This document shows, in pieces, positions 1 to 6,970 of a DNA stretch of 23,115 nt; within the stretch, counting starts at the first letter, position 1, and each line of letters begins with the position of its first letter. This stretch comes from Bacillota bacterium. GTDB taxonomy: Bacteria; Bacillota; Clostridia; Christensenellales; Aristaeellaceae. The notes beneath the pieces are model-generated. The model made no database searches. It had not been told where the DNA came from and saw only the letters and a program-made list of their open reading frames with translations. The stretch lies in contig JAEYQQ010000098.1 in the NCBI GenBank assembly GCA_023409955.1, positions 1-23,115 of the forward strand, read 5' to 3'. The position numbers and the translations under genes are program-made.

Positions 1-573
1 GATCAGTATAGCACCTTTGACATTGAGAAGCAGAAGTACAACCGTGACAGCCAAGCCAATTAGGAAAACCCACAAGGCCGGCTGGTTAAAATCAACCATA
101 GCTGGTACACCGGCGGAGAAATCAATTAGCTTAACGTTTAACAGGCCGATATAGGCTATGAAAATACCGATGCCACCTCCAATGGCGCTTTGAAGGCTGG
201 CGGGGATGGCTTTAATAATATGCTTTCGAATTTTGGTAACAGTGATTAGAATATTTACAACACCACAAATGAACACCATGGACAGGGCTTGCTGCCAGGT
301 GAAACCAAGAGTCAAAACAACAGTGTATGTGAAGAAAGCGTTCAACCCCATACCAGGAGCTTGAGCATAGGGAACATTGGCGACAAGGCCCATAACCAGC
401 GTACCGACGACGGATGCAATGATGGTGGCCAAGAAAACCGCACCTTTATCCATACCGGAATCGGACAATATAGCGGGGTTGACTGCGATGATGTACGCCA
501 TTGCACAGAATGTAGTCAAACCGGCCATGATTTCTGTGGAGACCTTGGTTCCGTTCGCCTTAAGATTGAACAC
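1..573 (-). CDS. AzgA/PbuG-type purine permease (NCS2), N-terminal part
   Basis: The first 191 codons of a membrane transporter; the rest lies beyond base 1. The protein reads VFNLKANGTKVSTEIMAG, then TTFCAMAYIIAVNPAIL and YAQAPGMGLNAFFTYTVV. These are hallmarks of the AzgA branch of nucleobase transporters (hypoxanthine, guanine or adenine uptake with protons), which act in the cytoplasmic membrane. At least four hydrophobic segments are visible. The start is a GTG at 573-571, chosen because GGGAGGG (587-581) precedes it by 7 nt and the family homology begins there; the ATG at 593 is out of frame. Family assignment is firm; the exact purine cannot be told. A strong promoter lies 70-100 nt upstream. 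Confidence 0.9.
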   Translation of the reverse strand, partial: MFNLKANGTKVSTEIMAGLTTFCAMAYIIAVNPAILSDSGMDKGAVFLATIIASVVGTLVMGLVANVPYAQAPGMGLNAFFTYTVVLTLGFTWQQALSMVFICGVVNILITVTKIRKHIIKAIPASLQSAIGGGIGIFIAYIGLLNVKLIDFSAGVPAMVDFNQPALWVFLIGLAVTVVLLLLNVKGAILI

Positions 574-634
574 GACAAAACCCTCCCGAACATTTCTATT
601 GATCGGCCCTATCAACACCGATTTTCGGCGTTCC

Positions 635-674
635 ATGACAAGCTATTATAATGTCATATCTGTAAAAAAGTCAA
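635..674 (-). promoter_or_regulatory. promoter of purine permease, with dyad over the -10
   Basis: Reading the minus strand, -35 TTGACT (674-669) and -10 TATAAT (650-645) are 18 nt apart. ATGACA/TGTCAT arms (657-652 and 640-635) with an 11-nt spacer flank the -10, so a repressor bound there would block RNA polymerase. The leader then holds a 7-bp hairpin at 632-614 (AACGCCG/CGGTGTT with one G-T pair). I looked for the conserved core of a purine riboswitch, which is common before such permeases, and do not see it. Confidence 0.7.
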
Positions 675-775
675 TCGTTTTTTAAAATAAAGTGTTGAAT
701 GTTCGGTTTTTTTGGTGCGTAAAGGAATGGTATAGTTGTGCTTGGTTTTTTTGATGGAAGAAAGCGTACAAAAAG
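675..775. other. unassigned intergenic sequence
   Basis: About 100 bases between the permease promoter and the terminator of the phage-type gene. It has several T-runs on the plus strand and no open reading frame with a ribosome binding site. The whole gap 574-882 therefore holds a promoter/leader, this stretch and a terminator. Confidence 0.5.
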
Positions 776-822
776 CAGGAGGCTGGACAACGCCGATAGC
801 GGCAAGTGGTCCGAGCCTCCTG
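776..822 (-). terminator. rho-independent terminator
   Basis: A long hairpin on the minus strand: CAGGAGGCT pairs with AGCCTCCTG, and inside it GGAC/GTCC and GCCG/CGGC also pair. It is followed by CTTTTTG. It lies 60 nt beyond the stop codon of the small gene at 883-1212 and ends that transcript. Confidence 0.85.
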
Positions 823-882
823 TAAAATTTGCTGAAAACAATACATGAAGATTTATATCGGATGCCGAGTGTCTTTCGGCAA

Positions 883-1212
883 TCAATCCTTTGGCGGTAG
901 CTCAGTGGGCAGGGCAATTATTCTTTCCAGAAGGTTGGTGATAATGCTGTTTCCGTCCAAGCCATGATATGCCTCATAAAGTTCCTTCAGTTGCTGCCGT
1001 GCTTCTATATCACAGTACCCTTGGCTGATATACTGGCCATACAGCTGCATGATCCGGTCGGCAAGGAGAGCTTTGACACCATTGTGAATAGCATTTTGCA
1101 TCCCGATATCTTTCCTGACCTTCGTGGTCATACGGTTATATGCGATGGTTAAAAGTGTACAGCCCAACCCAAACAGCCACTGTACCCAGTATTGCGTAAT
1201 CCAATCGGGCAT
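883..1212 (-). CDS. small phage-type membrane-anchored protein (holin-like)
   Basis: A 109-residue protein with one N-terminal hydrophobic segment (about residues 10-27, WVQWLFGLGCTLLTIAYN), a basic stretch, then a helical soluble part with QGYCDIEARQQLKELYEAYH and GLDGN. From memory this architecture matches small proteins found near lysis or tail genes of Bacillota phages, usually unnamed or called holin-like; I cannot confirm this by search. The start has GGAGGG 8 nt upstream. No other phage gene is visible nearby, and it has its own terminator. It could be a prophage remnant or a host protein that was taken over. Function is unproven. Confidence 0.6.
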   Translation of the reverse strand: MPDWITQYWVQWLFGLGCTLLTIAYNRMTTKVRKDIGMQNAIHNGVKALLADRIMQLYGQYISQGYCDIEARQQLKELYEAYHGLDGNSIITNLLERIIALPTELPPKD

Positions 1213-1321
1213 TGGCTTATCCCTCCGTACAAGTTGGAATCGACTACCTTAAGGACGGTGAGCGGGATAGGAAGTGTGTCTGCCGAGTTTGGTCAGACCA
1301 CTTGCTTTATTAGTATATGCG

Positions 1322-1383
1322 AAAAAACCGAAGCGTTCATATAAGACATCTATCATTACGGATGTCTTTTATAAACGCTTCGG
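1322..1383 (-). terminator. strong rho-independent terminator
   Basis: On the minus strand CCGAAGCGTT (1383-1374) pairs with AACGCTTCGG (1337-1328), and inner GACATC/GATGTC arms extend the stem. A run of six T follows (1327-1322). It is 72 nt after the stop of the DUF4886 gene. Confidence 0.9.
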
Positions 1384-1454
1384 CGGATTTTGTGCTGATA
1401 CAATAATGGGATGAGCTTGATAAAGGGTATACCAAACCTTTGGCAAGCGCTGTA

Positions 1455-2222
1455 TTACATTGCCGATGATGTAACGGCCTCATGGGCAGCAAGCTGCAAT
1501 GCGTCCAGTTCAGCAGGAGAAGGGATGGATGCGTGTTCACTTTGATTTGACGGAATGAATGTATTTCCTACCACACTTTTGCCTGACAGTGCTTCAAACC
1601 ATACAGCACCCAATAGATAACGGCCATGGGTATAAGAAGCATGAAATCCATCACGGCACAAGGATATGCCACCGTGCAGCTTATCATAAAGCGGATTCTG
1701 CCTTGCAAGCTGCATAGCATCACCACATGGGATGATAGGAGCCTGGAGCTTGTCTGCAGCTTTCCGATAGGCGCTGCATAACCTTTGGTACATTACTTGC
1801 TGATTTTTTTCGTATTGGGTGAACCCCTCATGGCTGCTGTCCCATTCATAAGCCCAAGTTTGGTGAATCCACTGTTTTGCATCCGGAGCATACGCCTTGA
1901 CATAAGCTGACAGGTTAGAAAGATACGGCTCATATGTTTCCCACATGCCGCTGTAAGGGCTGGATTGTTGCAATGTAACGATGTCCCAAGGTTCATCTAG
2001 CAGGCCTTCTAAAATCGAGGCTTGTCGAGACGGCGTTCCGGTCTTGGTATAAAGATAAGCCGGACGATTTTCCGTGGCGTTCTCCCAGTGCAGATGGAGC
2101 GGGCAGCCGCCAATATACAGGTTTGCAGTAATCCATTCTTCACCGGAAGCTTTTGCGATATCATAAAGATAGGTCAGCGCGTCCTCTGAGAAGCTGTTTC
2201 CAATTGCTAATATACGAAGCAT
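1455..2222 (-). CDS. DUF4886-type SGNH hydrolase
   Basis: A 255-residue soluble protein. It opens MLRILAIGNSFSEDA, where GNSFS is SGNH block I with the nucleophile serine. It continues with DIVTLQQSSPYS in the middle and DGFHAS near residue 195, which gives the catalytic Asp and His. This fits the DUF4886 branch of SGNH esterases, whose substrates (often thought to be acyl or acetyl esters on glycans) are mostly unknown. I place the start at 2222 because GGAGG lies 5 nt upstream and the family begins at this Met; a longer frame opens 20 codons earlier. There is no signal peptide, so it is probably cytoplasmic. It lies 44 nt behind the small gene at 2267-2500 and probably shares its transcript. 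Confidence 0.85.
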   Translation of the reverse strand: MLRILAIGNSFSEDALTYLYDIAKASGEEWITANLYIGGCPLHLHWENATENRPAYLYTKTGTPSRQASILEGLLDEPWDIVTLQQSSPYSGMWETYEPYLSNLSAYVKAYAPDAKQWIHQTWAYEWDSSHEGFTQYEKNQQVMYQRLCSAYRKAADKLQAPIIPCGDAMQLARQNPLYDKLHGGISLCRDGFHASYTHGRYLLGAVWFEALSGKSVVGNTFIPSNQSEHASIPSPAELDALQLAAHEAVTSSAM

Positions 2223-2266
2223 ATGGTCCTCCAATAATCGTGTAAGTAGGGCTTTGTTACAGAGAT

Positions 2267-2500
2267 TTAAAGCTTGTCCCAATCACTTAGGATAATTTCG
2301 CAGACCGCGATCATGGCGCTTTGGGATTGTTCTTTGGCTTCGCTTCTGCCCCAATTGTTACCTTGTTCTACGTATAAGCTCTCCAATAGACCTGCCAAAA
2401 ACTCCTTTGTGAAATCAGGGTCTGTTTTCTTGCGCTGAAGCATATGGTCATAAGCTGTTTGAAAAGCTTCCTGGTACACCTTTTCCATATAATAATCCAT
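2267..2500 (-). CDS. small conserved protein of unknown function
   Basis: 77 residues, mostly helical and polar, with a central motif LESLYVEQGNNWGRSEAKEQ followed by a helix, SAMIAVCEIIL. Small Clostridia proteins with a similar QGN(D/N)W-GR core are familiar to me, but no function is established. AAGGA stands about 10 nt before the ATG; a second in-frame Met is at codon 5. It is the first gene after a promoter with an inverted repeat and precedes the DUF4886 hydrolase by 44 nt. Confidence 0.65.
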   Translation of the reverse strand: MDYYMEKVYQEAFQTAYDHMLQRKKTDPDFTKEFLAGLLESLYVEQGNNWGRSEAKEQSQSAMIAVCEIILSDWDKL

Positions 2501-2530
2501 AAAACATCAATCCTTTGGATGCTATTGAAA

Positions 2531-2553
2531 ACTAACCTTTTGTTAGTATAACA
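2531..2553 (-). promoter_or_regulatory. extended -10 promoter with overlapping palindrome
   Basis: On the minus strand TGTTATACT (2553-2545) is an extended -10 element; no clear -35 is seen. ACTAAC (2531-2536) and GTTAGT (2542-2547) form perfect 6-bp arms with a 5-nt spacer, overlapping the -10 and the expected transcription start. The size fits the site of a small dimeric repressor such as a TetR-family protein. No such regulator is encoded nearby. Confidence 0.6.
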
Positions 2554-2667
2554 GAAACAGCCAAACATCGGATACATTCTAATAAACTTTTTGGTTAGAA
2601 GATTGGATTGCATATATGATGCGGCCAATAAATATAACGGAGATGCAAGGAACGTAAAAGGTTGATT

Positions 2668-2727
2668 TTGACAATCTATCGTTAATCATGTAATATCAAT
2701 GGTAATTTCGATAGCTATACCATTGAT
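2668..2727 (+). promoter_or_regulatory. strong promoter with long palindromic operator
   Basis: TTGACA (2668-2673), a 17-nt spacer and TAATAT (2691-2696) make a near-consensus promoter. ATCAATGGTA (2695-2704) and TACCATTGAT (2718-2727) are perfect 10-bp inverted arms around 13 nt. They begin inside the -10 and cover the predicted start near 2703. This is the layout of a repressor operator; as RNA the arms could also fold into a 5' hairpin just before the ribosome binding site GAGAGG (2734-2739). Confidence 0.8.
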
Positions 2728-2746
2728 TCACCTGAGAGGATATCAT

Positions 2747-4729
2747 ATGAACCGCTTTTATTATGCCAATAGTATCTTGAATTTTCTGAAAGAGGATCAT
2801 CATTCCATCTTTGGTAAGTTGGCAGCCAACCATCAATTTGCTACGGAAGATCTGCAAAAGAATACATGGTTAGTGCAAATCGATATTCTTAAACGCGAAT
2901 TGGCAATCTTTCCAGAGGGAGATATACTGTTTGAGTATACGATTCCCCGCATTGGCAATCGCGTTGATAACATTATTTTGTATCGTGGAATTGTATTCTT
3001 ATTGGAGTTCAAGGTGGGGGATCATGCTTATTCAAAGGTGTCAACTGATCAGGTGACGGATTATGCGCTGGATCTACGCTGTTTCCATAAGGAAAGCCAT
3101 ACTAAGTTTATTGTGCCGATCCTTGTAGCGACAGAAGCCCCAGCAGTGGCATCTCAAATACAGTTGATTGATAACCATATGCTTGCACCTTTATTATGCA
3201 ATCAAAGGAATATTGGTCGCACGATTGAAGACATTGCGTCTGGATACAGCCGTTTACCGTTTGGCGCCAAGGAATGGATTGACTCGCTTTATATGCCTAC
3301 ACCTACCATCATCGAGGCTGCACAGGCGCTATACCGCGGTCATCAGGTAGAGGAGATTACCAGAAATGATGCAAGTGCCATCAATTTAAGCCGGACGACA
3401 GATATCATCAATAAAATAATCGATTTTAGCAAAGAGAACCGCCGTAAATCGATATGCTTTGTTACAGGTGTTCCTGGAGCGGGCAAAACACTTGCGGGGC
3501 TAAACTTGTCTGTGGAACGGCAGCGGATTGATCAAAGCGAGCATGCTGTATTCCTGTCCGGTAATTTTCCATTGGTAGCTGTCTTACAGGAGGCGCTGGC
3601 CAGGGATAAGTGCCAGCGTTGCCACATATCAAAGTCTATGGCGTTGCGGGAAGTAAAGGATTTCATTCAGCTTATCCACCATTTTCGTGATGATGCCATA
3701 TCTACCTTGGCGCCGCCCTATGAAAAGGTCGCGATCTTTGACGAAGCTCAACGAGCTTGGACGCAGGAGCAATTGGCCCGGTTTATGAAAACAAAGAAGG
3801 GCTTGCATCATTTTGAGCACTCAGAACCTGCATTTTTAATTGATGTAATGAACCGTCATGAGGATTGGGCTGTCATAGTCTGCCTGATTGGCGGCGGACA
3901 AGAAATAAATACCGGAGAAGCTGGTCTTTTAGAATGGTTTCGAACGCTGGAAAGCAGCTTCTCTAACTGGGATGTCTATGTGTCAGATCAACTGTCGGAT
4001 GCGGAGTATGCAAGCGGTATACAGGTGGAGGCTATTAAAGGCAATATCAATATAGAGCCGGATCTGCATTTGGCAGTGTCCATACGATCTTTCCGAAGTG
4101 AAAAGGTTTCCGCTTTTGTTAAGGCCTTACTGGATGTTGACTTGCCAATGGCACGTGGTCTTTATGCTGGGTTCAGAAATGTTTATCCCATAGTAATGAC
4201 ACGTGATATCAAAGCGGCAAAAGCTTGGATACGCAGCAAAGCCAAGGGTTCTCAGCGTTACGGTATTACTGCCAGTGCTGGTTCTATCAGGCTCCGGGCC
4301 AACGGTGTTTGGGTGCAAAGTAAAATTGATCCGCCTACTTGGTTTTTAAATGACAAGGATGACGTCCGCTCCTCTTATTTTATGGAGGAAGCGGCAACTG
4401 AATTTGATGTGCAGGGCCTTGAACTTGACTGGAGCATCGTCTGCTGGGATGCGAACATGCGCTTTAACGGAAGCGCTTTTGAATACTTTCAGTTTCGTGG
4501 AAGTCGTTGGGAACGTATAAACCAATCCATGAAGGCATTATATCTGAAGAATGCATATCGTGTTTTACTGACACGTGCACGTCAGGGCTTTGTAATTTAC
4601 GTACCCAATGGAAATAAAGAGGATAGCACCCGTGATCCTGCCTTCTACGATGGGATATATACATATCTGCAGTCCATTGGGATGCAAGAGCTCAAGGATG
4701 AAGACGCAACACCTCTTCATTTTTGTTAG
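2747..4729 (+). CDS. DUF2075 protein: PD-(D/E)XK-like N-terminus plus SF1-type helicase/ATPase
   Basis: 660 residues, the usual length of this family. The N-terminal third has a nuclease-like pattern: VDNIIL (Asp74), then LLEFKVG (Glu87, Lys89) and DQVTDYALDL (Gln102), as in PD-(D/E)XK folds. The ATPase part has Walker A GVPGAGKT (241-248), Walker B IFDEAQRAW (about 330-338), a CLIGGGQEIN motif (379-388), EFDVQGLELDW (552-562) and LLTRARQG (607-614). The last two correspond to late helicase motifs. It resembles Schlafen group-3-like DUF2075 proteins, often met in variable or defence-rich DNA; the biochemical role is not established. The start is set by GAGAGG 7 nt before ATG 2747; the frame opens 16 codons earlier, inside the operator. 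It stands alone behind a palindrome-controlled promoter. A role in phage defence or DNA repair is inference. Confidence 0.85.
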   Translation: MNRFYYANSILNFLKEDHHSIFGKLAANHQFATEDLQKNTWLVQIDILKRELAIFPEGDILFEYTIPRIGNRVDNIILYRGIVFLLEFKVGDHAYSKVSTDQVTDYALDLRCFHKESHTKFIVPILVATEAPAVASQIQLIDNHMLAPLLCNQRNIGRTIEDIASGYSRLPFGAKEWIDSLYMPTPTIIEAAQALYRGHQVEEITRNDASAINLSRTTDIINKIIDFSKENRRKSICFVTGVPGAGKTLAGLNLSVERQRIDQSEHAVFLSGNFPLVAVLQEALARDKCQRCHISKSMALREVKDFIQLIHHFRDDAISTLAPPYEKVAIFDEAQRAWTQEQLARFMKTKKGLHHFEHSEPAFLIDVMNRHEDWAVIVCLIGGGQEINTGEAGLLEWFRTLESSFSNWDVYVSDQLSDAEYASGIQVEAIKGNINIEPDLHLAVSIRSFRSEKVSAFVKALLDVDLPMARGLYAGFRNVYPIVMTRDIKAAKAWIRSKAKGSQRYGITASAGSIRLRANGVWVQSKIDPPTWFLNDKDDVRSSYFMEEAATEFDVQGLELDWSIVCWDANMRFNGSAFEYFQFRGSRWERINQSMKALYLKNAYRVLLTRARQGFVIYVPNGNKEDSTRDPAFYDGIYTYLQSIGMQELKDEDATPLHFC

Positions 4730-4807
4730 TAAGGGATCGACCACAATAAGAAGCAGCAAATAAAAGAAGCCTCTACTGTATGCAATACTTACTAAAGGAG
4801 AATGACT

Positions 4808-5266
4808 ATGACAGATTCTGTAAGAGAACAGAAGTTGACAGGCCGTCAAAAGACTTGGCAGTTTGTGAAATTTGCACTTTTTTCTGCATCGGCGGGGATT
4901 ATACAAGCGCTGGCCTTTACACTGTTAAATGAAATGACAAGGCTTCCGTATTGGCCTAGCTATTTGATTGCACTGGTTCTGAGTGTTGTTTGGAATTTTA
5001 CTGTAAACAGGCGTTACACCTTTAAATCTACAGCCAACATTCCCAAGGCAATGATGTTAGTGTTTGCGTATTATGTAGCTTTTACACCGCTTAGCACTTG
5101 GTGGGGTGATGCATTGACCAAAATTGGCTGGGATGAATATATTGTGCTGGGTGGTACCATGATTGTTAATTTTGCCACTGAGTTTTTGTTTCAAAGCAAA
5201 GTGGTTTTTCAAAAGTCAATGAATACCAATGAACTGGCAAAAGGAAAAGAAATAGATAGAAAATGA
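4808..5266 (+). CDS. GtrA-family membrane protein
   Basis: 152 residues with four predicted membrane segments and the family hallmark NFTVNRRYTF at about 63-72. GtrA-like proteins are thought to help move lipid-linked sugars across the membrane for cell-surface or teichoic acid glycosylation. Two in-frame ATGs lie close together (4802 and 4808). AAAGGAG (4794-4800) is only 1 nt from the first but 7 nt from the second, so 4808 is the start. It follows the DUF2075 gene by 78 nt with no terminator or clear promoter between, so partial co-transcription is possible. No glycosyltransferase partner gene is adjacent, which is unusual. It converges with the GNAT gene on the other strand; I see no good terminator in the 35-bp gap. 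Confidence 0.88.
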   Translation: MTDSVREQKLTGRQKTWQFVKFALFSASAGIIQALAFTLLNEMTRLPYWPSYLIALVLSVVWNFTVNRRYTFKSTANIPKAMMLVFAYYVAFTPLSTWWGDALTKIGWDEYIVLGGTMIVNFATEFLFQSKVVFQKSMNTNELAKGKEIDRK

Positions 5267-5301
5267 ATCACATAATGCCTAGCATACTCTTTTATAGCGT
5301 T

Positions 5302-5877
5302 TCATATTCTATTCGTTTTTGATTCTCTGACAAACTGCTTCCATTCCTCAATCAAAATGCCATACGTAAGTTCGTTATCCCAGCGGCCATCCTTATAGCG
5401 GGTCATTCTGATTTCTCCTTCTTTCATCATACCTATCTTTTGCATGATATGCTCGGAGGATGTGTTGTTGGTATTGCAACAGGCACTTGCTTTATGCAAA
5501 CCAAGGGACGTGAAGCAAATTTTGAGCAGTGTATTGGCGATTTCCGTAGCATAACCTAAGCCCCAGAAATCTGGAAGCAAAAAGTATCCGATATCTCCGC
5601 ACCCACCAGAATCATTTTGCTTGTGAATTCTGATATCCGCAAAGCCTATGTACTGATTGCTATCAGCCAGATAGATGGCATATTCATATGCTTTGCGGTT
5701 GGATGTTGTTTTGTTGTTTTGCAGAATATTATCAAAGCATGATTTTAAATCTTCGCGATCTGTGACTTGGTCCAAGTAAGCATATTTCATAACTCGTGCA
5801 TTGGAAAAAATGGAGTAGAGATGTTCAAAATCATCCTGTTCATACTCCTTGAAAAAAAGCCTGCTGCTGCTAAGCAA
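5302..5877 (-). CDS. GNAT N-acetyltransferase, RimJ/RimL type
   Basis: 191 residues. FKEYEQDDFEHLYSIFSN at the N-terminus, GDIGYFLLPDFWGLGYATE (the acetyl-CoA binding V/I-G-Y...G-x-G/A region, about 94-112) and NTSSEHIMQKIGM near 140 are typical of GNAT enzymes of the RimJ/RimL and Acetyltransf_3 group. These use acetyl-CoA to acetylate N-termini or small amines; the substrate here is unknown. The start is TTG at 5877: an in-frame TGA stands three codons upstream, no ATG lies between, and AAGGTGAT precedes it by 6-7 nt. It is the last gene of a minus-strand run of small accessory enzymes. Confidence 0.88.
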   Translation of the reverse strand: MLSSSRLFFKEYEQDDFEHLYSIFSNARVMKYAYLDQVTDREDLKSCFDNILQNNKTTSNRKAYEYAIYLADSNQYIGFADIRIHKQNDSGGCGDIGYFLLPDFWGLGYATEIANTLLKICFTSLGLHKASACCNTNNTSSEHIMQKIGMMKEGEIRMTRYKDGRWDNELTYGILIEEWKQFVRESKTNRI

Positions 5878-5925
5878 AGAATATCACCTTCCCAATAGGC
5901 GGTTCCATACGGAAACTCAAAATAT

Positions 5926-6324
5926 TTATGCAATAAGCTGCCATTTGATGCCATACTTATCTTCTATGGAACCATACATGGTGCTGAAAAATTGTGGTCC
6001 CAGCTGCACTATGATCTTTCCGCCATCTTTGAGCTGGTTGAAAGCATTGCATACCGCTTGAGGAGAGGGCATGAACACATTCAAGCAGATCATGTTACCG
6101 GCTGATGTTTCATCCTGAGTGTCGCTGAAATTGACAGGTGTGCCGCATATGGTCATGGTAGCATGCATAACCTGATTCTTCATATCGGATGTTACAACAA
6201 ACCCCGGATTGTCAGGTGCATCGCGATAATAATCAATATGCTTTTCAGTACCGCCGAAGACCTGCTCATAGAAGTGGATTGCCTCATTACAGTTTCCGGG
6301 AAAATGAATGGCTGGAGAAATCAT
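5926..6324 (-). CDS. VOC/glyoxalase superfamily protein (PhnB-like)
   Basis: 133 residues. It opens MISPAIHFPGNCNEAIHFYEQVFGG, the standard start of PhnB-like VOC proteins. Later elements are NFSDTQDE, LNVFMPSPQAVCNAFNQL and the family ending YGSIEDKYGIKWQL. Members are small cytoplasmic dimers; many bind a metal or an antibiotic-like ligand, and this subgroup has no settled function. A longer frame begins at 6372 and overlaps the stop of the phosphatase pseudogene (ATGA). I prefer 6324 because GAGGTG lies 6 nt upstream and homology begins there. Confidence 0.88.
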   Translation of the reverse strand: MISPAIHFPGNCNEAIHFYEQVFGGTEKHIDYYRDAPDNPGFVVTSDMKNQVMHATMTICGTPVNFSDTQDETSAGNMICLNVFMPSPQAVCNAFNQLKDGGKIIVQLGPQFFSTMYGSIEDKYGIKWQLIA

Positions 6325-6368
6325 GTTATACACCTCTTTATACGTATTGAGCATCGCATCACGCTGTA

Positions 6369-6898
6369 TCATACTGGAAAATCAAAAATCTTATATTTTC
6401 CGTTGGAGGAAGAATGCAGCAATATATTACCATCTTGAGGAATACCCATAAAATAGGCGCCTATGCATCCGGTTGTGCATCTATGACCGGCTATCAACAG
6501 ATTGATATTTGCTCCTGCATGCCTTTGTCTTAGTTCATGCATAAAATCAAATACCCTATTTGTAAAAGAATCGATGCTTTCTATGCCGTGGTACTGTTTT
6601 GGGTCAGGGATGTCACCCATAAATTTGACACTCTTTATTGGAAGGCCATCGGCATCGCCTAGATAAAGACATCGAGTCTCGGATCGGTGATAACGTGTAT
6701 GCCTGTAATGATCTTGGCTGTATCAATAGCTCTTGATTGCGGCGAAGAGTAAGCAAAATCAAACTGTATATCTTGCAACTTGGCCCTGATTGAATGGGCC
6801 TGTTCTATTCCGTATTCATTCAGCGGCAATCCATTGCGGCCTTGTAATCTTTTTTCCATGTTCATATCCGTTTGGCCATGTCTGACAACATAGATCAT
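6369..6898 (-). pseudogene. histidine phosphatase (phosphoglycerate mutase-like), frameshifted
   Basis: Two frames make one protein. The first (6898-6659) reads MIYVVRHGQTDMN, with the RHG catalytic motif, then GLPLNEYGIEQA, SSPQSRAIDTA and DPRLDVF before TAG. The second frame resumes at once as YLGDADGLPIKSVKFMGD and runs to FDFPV at 6369, with the second catalytic His in LIAGHRCTTG. Adding one T to the TTT at about 6666-6668 joins them into about 176 residues, normal for the family. So this is a one-base deletion, or a sequencing error, in a short T-run. The frames beyond the shift look undamaged, which means recent loss. Intact members remove phosphate from small metabolites; this substrate is unknown. 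Confidence 0.85.
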
Positions 6899-6970
6899 GC
6901 CTTTTACCTTCTTATTGATATATATTTGGCTGATGCAAAAGGCCAGTGCAATTCAAGTTGCATGGCTATG

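Noticed and set aside
574..660. Possible purine riboswitch before the purine permease
   Set aside because: The conserved core and paired loops of the purine aptamer are not present; only a short hairpin with a G-T pair is seen.
2531..2547. Shared operator between the 2.5 kb region and the iron importer, as both carry CTAAC/GTTAG arms
   Set aside because: The arms are in opposite order (CTAAC...GTTAG against GTTAG...CTAAC) with different spacing, so one regulator for both is unlikely.
6325..6372. Translational coupling of the VOC gene to the phosphatase by the ATGA at 6372
   Set aside because: A better ribosome binding site and the family start are at 6324, so the overlap is probably coincidental.
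6659..6680. Programmed frameshift in the phosphatase gene
   Set aside because: There is no long slippery run and no downstream structure; this family is not known to use frameshifting. A simple one-base deletion fits better.
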